NCBI GenBank assembly: GCA_913063325.1
Contig: CAJXYE010000026.1
Span: 1-61,057, forward strand
DNA from: an uncultured Colwellia sp.
Lineage (GTDB): Bacteria > Pseudomonadota > Gammaproteobacteria > Enterobacterales > Alteromonadaceae
Length of the DNA: 61,057 nucleotides
Direction of reading: 5' to 3'
Position numbers and translations under genes: made by a program
The notes under the pieces: generated by a model
What the model saw: only the letters and a program-made list of their open reading frames with translations
What the model was told of the DNA's origin: nothing
Database searches by the model: none
Shown here: positions 43,681 through 51,405 of the stretch, one piece after another
Numbering within the stretch: position 1 is the stretch's first letter
Layout: every line of letters begins with the position of its first letter

Positions 43681-44032
43681 TTGAAGTTATCTGATCCATT
43701 AACCCTGAAACTAGTGTAATAATAGTGGCAATATCGGCTTGCTCTACACTTGCTTCACCCAATGATTCTCCCAACAATTCGACAACTTCATTAAAATGCG
43801 GCACCGTGATTTTATAACGAGCATGAACTGCTTGTAGGTCGACATTGGCATACTTGTCTGGACCTCCTAAGGCGGTGGCAATAAATTGTGTTTGGTGAGA
43901 CATCAGTTTTTCCATATTAACTGATTCAAAGTAGGGGGCTAGCTCTTCACTATCGAGTATCTTTTGATAAAAATTTCCAACGACGGCACTAAATGTATCA
44001 AATCCACCGTATTTGTCATATAAAGTAATCAT
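43673..44032 (-). CDS. Truncated hemoglobin, group I
   Basis: This encodes 119 residues of a 2/2 globin. By comparison with mycobacterial trHbN, the distal Tyr B10 is Y22 (NFYQKIL), E7/E11 are L43/Q47 (LMSHQTQFIATALGGPD) and the proximal heme-binding His F8 is H70 (VHARYKITVPHF). Such globins bind O2 and NO; trHbN detoxifies NO. Here the gene overlaps the downstream histidine kinase gene by 8 bases, so the globin probably supplies a gas signal to the kinase or the kinase modulates it. AAGGAG lies about 12 bases before the ATG, rather long. The gene is first in its transcript. Confidence 0.9.
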   Translation of the reverse strand: MITLYDKYGGFDTFSAVVGNFYQKILDSEELAPYFESVNMEKLMSHQTQFIATALGGPDKYANVDLQAVHARYKITVPHFNEVVELLGESLGEASVEQADIATIITLVSGLMDQITSSE

Positions 44033-44418
44033 TCTGGGGTATATCTCCTTATTTTATCAATCATTTTTGGGGTCACTATGAACTAACTTAGTGTCAAATA
44101 TAATAGTGGTATAAATCAGTGATTTTGCAACCTAAATTGTAATAAAAGTTATTCCACTGAATGAGTAGCTGACGTGTATTATTATAATATATTGATTGAT
44201 AATTAAGCTGAAACGGTTATCTAATTTCATCTCTGATAAAACTAAAGCTGTCTTGTTGGCGAAGATTATCAGCGGGACGCAAAGCAAAACATAGACCTTG
44301 ACTGTAAAGTTGTACTTCCTATACTTCAGTTGTATTGTTTGATGTTTTAACCTGTCATTTATTTGATAAACACAGACGAACATCTTGCCTTATACCTTCT
44401 ATGACTAGCGGTAATATA
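44033..44418. other. 386-bp divergent region between globin and solute-binding genes
   Basis: The region is AT-rich and holds the promoters of both neighbours. A reverse open frame of 83 codons (44132-44383) has no ribosome binding site and hydrophobic composition typical of chance, so I leave it out. No repeat is seen. Confidence 0.5.
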
Positions 44419-45123
44419 ATGATGCGAATTATTAATACTATGGTAAAAATAATTGCTTTGTTATTGATAAGCGCAGCAAGCTTTGCCCAAGAGCATAAAG
44501 TATTAACCTTAGTTTCCCCACATTTCCCACCTTATACCTACAAAGCCAATAATAAGGTTGTAGGTTTAGGGCCAGACTTGATTAGACAAGTATTAGACAA
44601 TACAAATATCCAATACAATATAGTCATGGTTGAAGACTATGGTGAGGCGGTACATGTTATTAAAGCAAAGTTGGCCGATGGCATGTTTTTAGCTTCACAG
44701 AATGCAGAGCGTGATGCTATTGCTGTATTTACTCAGCCACTGCTGATTAATAAATGGAGCTGGTTTATGCTCAAAGACTCTGTCCTTGACCCTAAATCTG
44801 AAACATTTAAATTACAGGCTGGGGTTGGAACTATCAAGGGAACGAATACTTATCAATGGCTGAAAAGTAATGGTTACGCTGTTGTAGCATCCCCCTCTGA
44901 AGTATCTTCCTTAGTTGCTATGTTAACATCACGTCGTATTGACGCTGTATTTGTATCTGAAGTTGTTTTTGAAAATGAATTAGACGAAAAAACGTTATTA
45001 AAATTGAAAAAAACGCTAGGTATGGAGAAACATTTTTCGATGTATATTAGCCATGATTATGTAAAAAGACATCCTGAATCAATAGATAAAATAAACCTTA
45101 GCATTAAAGAAATCACCCGTTAA
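44419..45123 (+). CDS. Periplasmic solute-binding protein-like (SBP_bac_3 type)
   Basis: This encodes 234 residues. A signal peptide (KIIALLLISAASFAQE) is followed by VLTLVSPHFPPYTYKANNKV, GLGPDLIRQVLDNTNI and SQNAERDAIAVFTQPLL, the pattern of family 3 solute-binding proteins. These deliver amino acids or similar small molecules, or act as sensors. No permease or ATPase gene lies beside it, so it may be an orphan sensor-type or a scavenger protein. I start at the MM pair at 44419-44424; an ATG at 44440 would also keep the signal peptide, and the longer frame to 44335 lacks support. Confidence 0.75.
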   Translation: MMRIINTMVKIIALLLISAASFAQEHKVLTLVSPHFPPYTYKANNKVVGLGPDLIRQVLDNTNIQYNIVMVEDYGEAVHVIKAKLADGMFLASQNAERDAIAVFTQPLLINKWSWFMLKDSVLDPKSETFKLQAGVGTIKGTNTYQWLKSNGYAVVASPSEVSSLVAMLTSRRIDAVFVSEVVFENELDEKTLLKLKKTLGMEKHFSMYISHDYVKRHPESIDKINLSIKEITR

Positions 45124-45189
45124 TTAGGGCATTTATTTTATGATATTTAACCAATGTAATAGAATGTCATAATTAATTTTAATAGCTTT

Positions 45190-45235
45190 ATCACTACTGC
45201 GACGCCAATCAAAGAGATTAACTCAAGCCCAAGTG
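45190..45235 (+). repeat. Dispersed CACCGCGACGCCAAGCAG-type repeat, copy 3
   Basis: The copy reads TCACTACTGCGACGCCAATC and continues AAAGAGATTAACTCAAGCCC, aligning with 49379-49425 and 30496-30545. Confidence 0.45.
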
Positions 45236-45327
45236 AATTCACTAAACAGCATCGAGCAGTGATATTAGTCGCTCTCACTGTGCATTTACTGTGAGTCGTT
45301 AAATCTCCTATAAAACTATTCCTATTT

Positions 45328-45349
45328 GTAACGTTTATTTCAATGTTAT
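45328..45349. repeat. GTAACGTT-type inverted repeat, copy 1
   Basis: GTAACGTT and AATGTTAT flank a 6-base spacer. The same pattern (GTAACGTT, 7 bases, AATGTTAC) is at 51279-51301 before the RND operon. Confidence 0.35.
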
Positions 45350-45375
45350 AAATAGAGATCAACTGTTAATAGTCG

Positions 45376-45405
45376 GTGACAAATAGTAATAATACTATTT
45401 GTCAC
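45376..45405. terminator. Perfect 13-bp hairpin between convergent genes
   Basis: GTGACAAATAGTA (45376-45388) pairs with TACTATTTGTCAC (45393-45405) across ATAA. It lies 11 bases after the end of the cytochrome gene. No T tract follows on either strand, and a decayed relative lies at 374-420, so it may be an inserted hairpin element. Confidence 0.5.
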
Positions 45406-45416
45406 TTACCCCTTAA

Positions 45417-47180
45417 TTATTCACTGTCGACATAATCTTCATTTTTACGCGTTACATTAACGGGATGTGACAATTTTTTCTGCCAATCAAGACGCAAATC
45501 CCATTGGTATCTGTGGTCGAGTGATAACGGCTGAATATCTTCATCGATTGTTTCTAATACATTACTGGCTTTACTTAACATAGCATCACGGCCAAATAAA
45601 TAACTCTGCTCTTTGACTATAGTTAAATAGGCTTTATTTAGCTGTAGCGCTCGTTCAGATGAGGGCATAATTAACTGATAAATATTGTTAACCGCTTGCA
45701 CCTTTTCAACGTTAACCGTGCCATCTTTTCTAAACCAACGACTTAGCATTTCAGTGTTTTGACGAAACTCATCACCACCACCGACACGTTCAAAATACGT
45801 TAAAAATTCACCTTTAGTTTCACCTCTGTTTGGCGCGTCGTGCTGACTGGCCAAGTTTTGGTAACCCCAACCTTTAACGCCATCCACTTTGCGTGGAAAA
45901 GAGAAGGTTTGGTCTAATGTGCTGCCAATGGTTTTGTGACAACCACTGCAAAAGGCGAGTTCTTGGTCGTACTGGTGGCGTAGCTCTCCTTGCTCATTTT
46001 CAATATAACCATTTACCGTCCAGCCAAAACCTGTGTTAATGCCTTTATCGCCTAGTTGCTTAACTTGCGGCAGGTTTTCAGAATTTTTCTCTTTTTGTTC
46101 TAAATAGTATTCTGACGCTAAACTTTGCACTGTTTTAAAACGATGTTTTTTCATATAGCGCACTTCTTTCATGCGCGGTGCGTTATAAATTGTGCCATCA
46201 TCTTTCACACCAAGGTACCGTACTGTATGAAGAAATTCAGTATCTTGCGGGTAAAGCGTGTGTGCTATTTTGATATCACTGGCATCACCAAGGTAATTAT
46301 TTTGTCTGTTGATACTGTCAATACGCTGAGTTAATACCTTATCGCCGTTTAAATCTACACCGATATTTTTTTCAGAGATAGCTGGCAATGTGGTTTGTTG
46401 TGTATCTTTCATTGCCATTTCGACTAAGGCTAAATTGGCAAAATAAACATCTTCAGAGTACTGCCCGTTAAGTTCTCTAAATGCTTTAGGTAATCGAATC
46501 ATGGCATCGGAAGTAGAGCCGTTAGTTGGCCAAAAAGTACTTGGAAAGGGCTTGTAATTAAAAGCGACCCAATGACTACCGTCTTTTGCCAGTCCTTGTT
46601 GGTCAAATGCACGGTCGGGATAAGCGAGGTTTTTAATTGGCGTATATTCACCACGCCAGTTTTTATCATTTTGCTGTTTTTCGATAAAGTCAGTGTAATT
46701 ATCTTGTTTGGTCCAATGCTGTATCTGTTGGTCAGAGATATTTTTTATTAAAGGTCTTCTATCGACAAATAAATTTTTCCAGTGATTGGTCACACCTAAA
46801 TCTGAAAATTGATATTCACCTTGCAGCGAGCCATCGTTCATCTTATTGGTACGTTTTTTATCATCAGTATTGGTTTGATGGCATGCATAACAAGGGTTAT
46901 TAACGCCATCTGTTTTTGTGTAACATTGCGGCGGAATAACGGTTTCATGGTTATACACCTCACCATGTTCAATGTAAGCCATCGCAGGAATATTATTACC
47001 CTCTTGATAAGGAAATTGTTTCGTCGTTGGCTGGTTAATGTTTAGTACTTCATGTTCCGAGACATTTTTTGAGATGGACTTGTCGTCGTTACAGGCGCTA
47101 ATAGTTAGCGTTAGCGCTATTATTGATATTGATGAGAAAATACTTTTTCTTTGGTGTGTAGAGTTTAATAAAGTAATCAT
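45417..47180 (-). CDS. Diheme c-type cytochrome lipoprotein
   Basis: This encodes 587 residues. A basic start, a hydrophobic stretch and a lipobox (LTISAC, C30) mark a lipoprotein. Two heme c attachment motifs follow: CYACH (97-101) and CSGCH (411-415), so it carries two covalent hemes and should transfer electrons in the periplasm or at the outer membrane. The long insert between the hemes includes GVDLNGDKVLTQRID, a calcium-loop-like segment. I do not recognise a named family or substrate. The PhoX-like lipoprotein gene lies 125 bases upstream on the same strand, and the two are probably co-transcribed. Confidence 0.8.
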   Translation of the reverse strand: MITLLNSTHQRKSIFSSISIIALTLTISACNDDKSISKNVSEHEVLNINQPTTKQFPYQEGNNIPAMAYIEHGEVYNHETVIPPQCYTKTDGVNNPCYACHQTNTDDKKRTNKMNDGSLQGEYQFSDLGVTNHWKNLFVDRRPLIKNISDQQIQHWTKQDNYTDFIEKQQNDKNWRGEYTPIKNLAYPDRAFDQQGLAKDGSHWVAFNYKPFPSTFWPTNGSTSDAMIRLPKAFRELNGQYSEDVYFANLALVEMAMKDTQQTTLPAISEKNIGVDLNGDKVLTQRIDSINRQNNYLGDASDIKIAHTLYPQDTEFLHTVRYLGVKDDGTIYNAPRMKEVRYMKKHRFKTVQSLASEYYLEQKEKNSENLPQVKQLGDKGINTGFGWTVNGYIENEQGELRHQYDQELAFCSGCHKTIGSTLDQTFSFPRKVDGVKGWGYQNLASQHDAPNRGETKGEFLTYFERVGGGDEFRQNTEMLSRWFRKDGTVNVEKVQAVNNIYQLIMPSSERALQLNKAYLTIVKEQSYLFGRDAMLSKASNVLETIDEDIQPLSLDHRYQWDLRLDWQKKLSHPVNVTRKNEDYVDSE

Positions 47181-47304
47181 AAGTCAGTCTTGAAGTCGTT
47201 ATTTATCTGCTTTAATGGCAAGGCTATATAAAGAGGGAAGTAACCGAAGCAACGTCTTACTTCGGTTACTGATCTAATTCGTAGAAGTTAAATTTCTAGC
47301 GTAA

Positions 47305-49167
47305 TTACTTAGATTTAGGATCATACATCCATAAGGTATTGTTCTCTTGGAAGCCATCTTCACCAATGATAATGCGGCCATCTTTCATGACAATGACATT
47401 GTCTGGTTGAGATAGTTGATTAACATCGCAGCGCTCAGCGCCCGTTAAACTTGAACGGTAAGTGCCGCCCATTACAACCGGGTCTATGCGGCTGATATTA
47501 TAGTTTTCTTCAAGTTTAGAGCGGTACACACCACCACAATCCTTAACACGTGCCGATAATTGAATATCACCTTCACCGTCAATCATGGTTTTATCGATAT
47601 CAGCAATGCCGTAATACATGAAAGCTTGCATTACATCTTCATCAGCAACGGCTTCTTCTTTGCCAACGGCTTCTAAAGCACGGTCATGATTGATGCTAAT
47701 GCCTTCAAGCTTACGCCACTCTGCTGTTGCGCCTTTCATTTTCGCCGCCTGACGTGATTCTAAAAATGCAGCACGGTCATCCATTGGTTGACCCGCAGTG
47801 ACTGTGCTACCGCCATTTTCAACACTTGGATAAGTCGCATCGCCATTCGCCCAAGCTTGTACGTCTTCCAAGGTCATGTAACTAGAGCGGCCAGTATCAT
47901 AATCATCTTGATCAATACCGTCATACTCTGCAATCCATGCTTCAATGGTGGTGTTATCACCTCGAGCAATTTCAACCCAAGTGACATCAAAGCCAGTTGT
48001 AGCTGGCTCTGAACTCATTTCATCTTGTTTTAACTTAGCGCCATACAAAATGCCTGAACTTAAATCTTCAGGTGTATCGGCGATAAATTTAAATAACACA
48101 CCACCAGTATCATCTTGTGATGCATAAACCGTTTTTCTGTCAGGCATTACCGTTGAGTTTTCATGTTCATAACGACCAATAGTGTAGTGCTTAACAACAA
48201 TTGGCTCAGCACTGGTTGGATCGGTAATTTCAGCAATGTAACCATAACGGTAAGGGTTAGGAAAGTCTGGGGCTGTTAAGGCTTCAATATTATCCGTATT
48301 GGTATTTTCCGGGTCATTCCAACTTGGTGAGGTAGTTGAATCGACTGTGGTATTAACAATCCACTCTTCTGACGTTAATGGTGTACCCCAAGGAGAAACT
48401 GAGCCAAAACAGTTCGCTGCAGTACCGCCAACTTTGGAAAAGTCTACCATCATAGCTTCTTTAACAGACCAGCTACCAAAGTCATCTTTTTCAATTTTCA
48501 TACGGCTCATACCACCTGGGTATGATTCCCAGTTAGTGAATAAGTAACCTTCGCCTTCGCCCGTAGAGACAAAGCCATTAAAGTCTGGGGCATTATTTTC
48601 AATGATTTTTTCATCAGTGATTATGCCGTAATGCACGCCTAAACCTTTGGCTAAACTTTTGTCGCCAAGCTCAGAAAAAGTATCATTGGTTTGACCCAGT
48701 ATTTGGTATTCACCTAATGCTGAGATAACTGTTTGGCGTTCAAAGTCACTGCTAGGTACCGGTGAACTCACCACATTTTTTGGCAGGTTATTAAAGTTTA
48801 CCCCGCGTAAAACACCGACAGTGCCTCTATCAAAAGCCTTACCGTTTACCTGGTCAGTTTCAACGTTAGCGTCTGATGGATGCTGTACATTGAAGAATAA
48901 GTCACCTTCATCAGTTAAAAAGGCGCCCGTTACTTCAGCGCCTGCAGGCACAGTCGCTAAACGTGTTAACACCGGTGTTGCTGGTATAGCAACAATTGGT
49001 GCATCCACGCCATTAGTACCATCAACTCCTGGAGCACCATTAGTGCCATTGATACCGGATTCTCCATCGTCACCATCACATGCGGTTAACGCAAGTAAAA
49101 CAGACAGAGATAATAATGAGAGTTTAGTTTTATTATGTTTTTTAGTGTTACGTACTGTTGTAGACAT
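47305..49167 (-). CDS. PhoX/DUF839-type lipoprotein with a short collagen-like linker
   Basis: This encodes 620 residues from the ATG at 49167, which has AGGAAG just upstream; the longer frame to 49230 adds 21 residues with a poorer site. The lipobox LTAC gives C30. About six Gly-X-X triplets follow (GINGTNGAPGVDGTNG), then the PhoX/DUF839 fold: VTGAFLTDEGDLFFNVQHP, FTNWESYPGGMSRM, GSVSPWGTPLTSEEW, EHENSTVMPDRKTVYASQDD and the closing QPDNVIVMKDGRIIIGEDG. PhoX enzymes are calcium/iron alkaline phosphatases of the periplasm; many DUF839 members are uncharacterised. It is probably surface or periplasm facing. The diheme cytochrome gene follows on the same strand. Confidence 0.85.
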   Translation of the reverse strand: MSTTVRNTKKHNKTKLSLLSLSVLLALTACDGDDGESGINGTNGAPGVDGTNGVDAPIVAIPATPVLTRLATVPAGAEVTGAFLTDEGDLFFNVQHPSDANVETDQVNGKAFDRGTVGVLRGVNFNNLPKNVVSSPVPSSDFERQTVISALGEYQILGQTNDTFSELGDKSLAKGLGVHYGIITDEKIIENNAPDFNGFVSTGEGEGYLFTNWESYPGGMSRMKIEKDDFGSWSVKEAMMVDFSKVGGTAANCFGSVSPWGTPLTSEEWIVNTTVDSTTSPSWNDPENTNTDNIEALTAPDFPNPYRYGYIAEITDPTSAEPIVVKHYTIGRYEHENSTVMPDRKTVYASQDDTGGVLFKFIADTPEDLSSGILYGAKLKQDEMSSEPATTGFDVTWVEIARGDNTTIEAWIAEYDGIDQDDYDTGRSSYMTLEDVQAWANGDATYPSVENGGSTVTAGQPMDDRAAFLESRQAAKMKGATAEWRKLEGISINHDRALEAVGKEEAVADEDVMQAFMYYGIADIDKTMIDGEGDIQLSARVKDCGGVYRSKLEENYNISRIDPVVMGGTYRSSLTGAERCDVNQLSQPDNVIVMKDGRIIIGEDGFQENNTLWMYDPKSK

Positions 49168-49378
49168 TGCTCTTCCTAATTTTTTGGACATAAAATTTCT
49201 GCTATCACGGCCGAATAACAGTGATACCAAATGGCAAAAAAGAGTATGGAAGTGAATATTTACAAACGTGTGACGAAAATGTGACGCTTTAAAGTAGGAT
49301 TTAAGTCTTATTTAATAAAAGGTAAAGGAGGGGGAAGGTTAAGCTTAATGGGGTCGGTGGCAAAGAGTAAAAGAGCCC

Positions 49379-49425
49379 AGCTATCACCGCGACGCCAAGC
49401 AGTAAATAAAATTCAAGCCTAATAT
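49379..49425 (+). repeat. Dispersed CACCGCGACGCCAAGCAG-type repeat, copy 4
   Basis: This is the best match to the core: TATCACCGCGACGCCAAGCA, continuing GTAAATAAAATTCAAGCC. It directly abuts the TATACCCA element. Confidence 0.5.
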
Positions 49426-49479
49426 ATACCCAGCGACTTAAATAAGCTGAATCCAGCACATTGAGGTGGCTTGGGTATA
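49425..49479. repeat. 55-bp element with TATACCCA/TGGGTATA ends
   Basis: TATACCCA (49425-49432) and TGGGTATA (49472-49479) are perfect inverted ends. The reverse strand aligns with the element at 24620-24664 inside the LEPR-XLL operon. Confidence 0.55.
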
Positions 49480-49534
49480 ATAGTTTTAAACAGCGTGAGT
49501 TATTTCACATTTATTTCACTTACCGTTTCATAAA

Positions 49535-49706
49535 CTAGGGTCAGTTAATCTTTCAGGGTTAAAATTAACCCAAAGGGCAGCGTTTGTTTGAAATGTATAC
49601 TGCGTTATCGCACATTCATGTAGCCACACCACTTCATGTGCTCTGTCTTGCCTGCATATCAAATAAACTGCTGTAAAAGTAATCTCGAAAGATCAACAGA
49701 CCCTAG
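49535..49706. mobile_element. 172-bp MITE-like element with 20-bp terminal inverted repeats
   Basis: CTAGGGTCAGTTAATCTTTC (49535-49554) and the inverse of 49687-49706 (CTAGGGTCTGTTGATCTTTC) match at 18 of 20 positions. The interior has no open frame but keeps some further inverted similarity (GCAGCGTTTGTTTG and its counterpart). This size and form fit a non-autonomous transposon remnant. It ends 29 bases before the start codon at 49736. Confidence 0.7.
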
Positions 49707-49735
49707 GGTTAACAAATTTAAAGGAAGCAATACCC

Positions 49736-50809
49736 ATGTTTAAGAAAATAGTCATTAGCTTAGTGATCTTAATTATACTTTTAGCTGGTTTAGGATATGG
49801 CACTAAATCTTATGTTAAAAGTTTATTACCTGCCAAAGCTCACTTTGTCGCGATAAAGCAAACACAAGTAAGCGATTTACCTTACGTTACCGAGAATATT
49901 CCAACATACCGGGGTAAAATCTTAGCTGTGGTTACTAGCGTAGATAAAATGGGCGAAGACAAGAGTACCGGTTATGAGCACACCGAGCTCGCCCGTGCTT
50001 ACTGGGTTTTTGTTGCTAATGGTTTTGACGTTGATATTGCCAGTCCCAAGGGCGGTAAACCGCCAGTAGTCATTGATGGTGAGGACATGGGCGCATATGA
50101 TTATGCTTTTTTAAATGACGACACTATTCAGCAAAAAGTAGCAAATTCTATTGCTCTGGCAGAAATAAATCCGAGTGAATATGAGGCTGTGTATTTTGTT
50201 GGCGGTAAAGGCACTATGTTTGATTTCCCTGACAATCCTCATGTGCAACATATCGCTAAAACATTGTATCAAAATAACAAAGTAGTCAGTGCTGTATGTC
50301 ATGGGCCTTCAGCACTGGTTAATGTGAAATTAGATAATGGTAAGATGCTGCTTGCAAACAAAAAAGTTAGCGGTTTTACCAATGAGGAAGAGTTGTTTTT
50401 AATTCCTGACGCCAAGCAAGTTTTCCCCTTTTTACTTGAAGATAAATTGATTGCACAAGGTGCTCAGTTTCAATCGGGTACCACCTACTTAGAGAAAGTA
50501 ACCCAAGATGGAAAACTAATTACCGGTCAAAATCCATGGTCTGTGTGGAGGCTTGCTGAAAAAGTAATTGCTGAACTTGGCTATCAACCTAAAACCAGAG
50601 AGCGTACCCCAGAAGAGCATTCTATAGAGCTGCTAATGACTTATGATTCACATGGATTTACAGCGGCAAAGGCACAGCTAAAGCAAAAGCCACAGGCTTA
50701 TCAAAGTATTCTAATTGTCATGCACAGTGTTTTAGCCGTTATGCAGTTTGAAATAAGTAAGGGAATTGATCTTTTAACTCTGGCGAATGAACTAAAAGAG
50801 TTGAACTAA
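49736..50809 (+). CDS. Membrane-anchored DJ-1/PfpI family protein
   Basis: This encodes 357 residues. An N-terminal hydrophobic segment (IVISLVILIILLAGLGYG) anchors it, with the rest probably periplasmic. Residues about 55-270 form a DJ-1/PfpI (Hsp31-like) fold: VVTSVDKMGEDKSTGYEHTE, YEAVYFVGGKGTMFDFPDN and the nucleophile elbow AVCHGP with C188 and H189, followed by GQNPWSVW. Members act as glyoxalases, deglycases, chaperones or peptidases; which one is not decided. A C-terminal extension of about 75 residues is helical and not part of the fold. AAGGAAGC precedes the ATG. A MITE-like element ends just upstream and may supply or disturb its promoter. Confidence 0.82.
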   Translation: MFKKIVISLVILIILLAGLGYGTKSYVKSLLPAKAHFVAIKQTQVSDLPYVTENIPTYRGKILAVVTSVDKMGEDKSTGYEHTELARAYWVFVANGFDVDIASPKGGKPPVVIDGEDMGAYDYAFLNDDTIQQKVANSIALAEINPSEYEAVYFVGGKGTMFDFPDNPHVQHIAKTLYQNNKVVSAVCHGPSALVNVKLDNGKMLLANKKVSGFTNEEELFLIPDAKQVFPFLLEDKLIAQGAQFQSGTTYLEKVTQDGKLITGQNPWSVWRLAEKVIAELGYQPKTRERTPEEHSIELLMTYDSHGFTAAKAQLKQKPQAYQSILIVMHSVLAVMQFEISKGIDLLTLANELKELN

Positions 50810-50814
50810 AGTTT

Positions 50815-51018
50815 ATACCCCTTACCATTCAAGATGCAGGTTTCAGAGTGCTTGAGCAATTTTAATTCAAGGCGCTGTGATGAAAGAATGGTTATTCAGG
50901 AGAATAAGCTCCTGCATTCTCTAATAAGCTACATCCATGTAGCGCCATTGTAAATCACAGCAACGACGAAGTAATGTTGCTCAAGCGCTTCTTCGATGGG
51001 GTTAAAATGACTTTATAC
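50815..51018. repeat. About 200-bp imperfect palindromic element
   Basis: TATACCCC near the left end and GGGG near 50998 plus TTTATACC at 51012-51019 mark the ends. GCTTGAGCAA with GCGCTGTGAT (50860-50881) meet their inverses (ATCACAGCAA, TTGCTCAAGCGC) at 50955-50988. Nested perfect hairpins are CAGGAG/CTCCTG (50897-50914) and GCTACAT/ATGTAGC (50928-50943). It looks like a REP- or MITE-type element that would fold in RNA or as a cruciform. Confidence 0.6.
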
Positions 51019-51278
51019 CGCATTAAATAAACAAAACATCGAATGACTATGGTTAACTTATTTTACTTGTCTAAAGTCCTTTTAATTCCCACTGAAATCC
51101 TACACTTTGATTGGTAACGGGTATATACATACTATCAAGCAAGCCTAAAATCCACCTCTGCTCATTAGGCTTATTGTTGTTATTCACTGAGTCTGAGTAA
51201 TGGTCGCTTATGTTGGAAGCAGCAAACCGATCCACGCGCTGATATTCATCACAGCCAATAGCTAAAGCCCCCTGATTT

Positions 51279-51301
51279 GTAACGTTTCATGTCAATGTTA
51301 C
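51279..51301. promoter_or_regulatory. GTAACGTT-type palindrome before the RND operon
   Basis: GTAACGTT, a 7-base spacer and AATGTTAC form a near-perfect palindrome of the size bound by TetR-type repressors, about 105 bases before the permease start. A similar sequence at 45328-45349 in a convergent region weakens the operator reading. Confidence 0.35.
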
Positions 51302-51405
51302 ATTTCGTCGCAAATTAAATGTATCTTATCTACTCTTTCTTAAGTCTGAGTGTTTTTGTGTTAATAATACTTTAGATTCTACAACTATTACTATTTGGAT
51401 GGGCA

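Larger units (their letters stand above)
45124..45416. other. Convergent intergenic region with three repeat-type elements
   Basis: It contains a copy of the CACCGCGACGCC-type repeat (45190-45235), a GTAACGTT palindrome-like element (45328-45349) and a perfect 13-bp hairpin (45376-45405). I see no gene. Confidence 0.5.
49168..49735. other. 568-bp repeat-rich region between the PhoX-like and PfpI-like genes
   Basis: It holds a CACCGCGACGCC-type repeat (49379-49425), a 55-bp inverted-end element (49425-49479) and a 172-bp MITE-like element (49535-49706). Promoters of both divergent genes must lie within or between them. No open frame is credible. Confidence 0.6.
50810..51405. other. 596-bp intergenic region with a large palindromic element
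   Basis: About 50815-51018 is an imperfect palindromic repeat element. The rest leads to the RND operon and holds a GTAACGTT-type inverted repeat at 51279-51301. I see no gene. Confidence 0.6.

Noticed and set aside
44132..44383. 83-codon reverse frame upstream of the globin gene
   Set aside because: It has no ribosome binding site, overlaps the divergent promoter region and has chance-like AT-driven composition.
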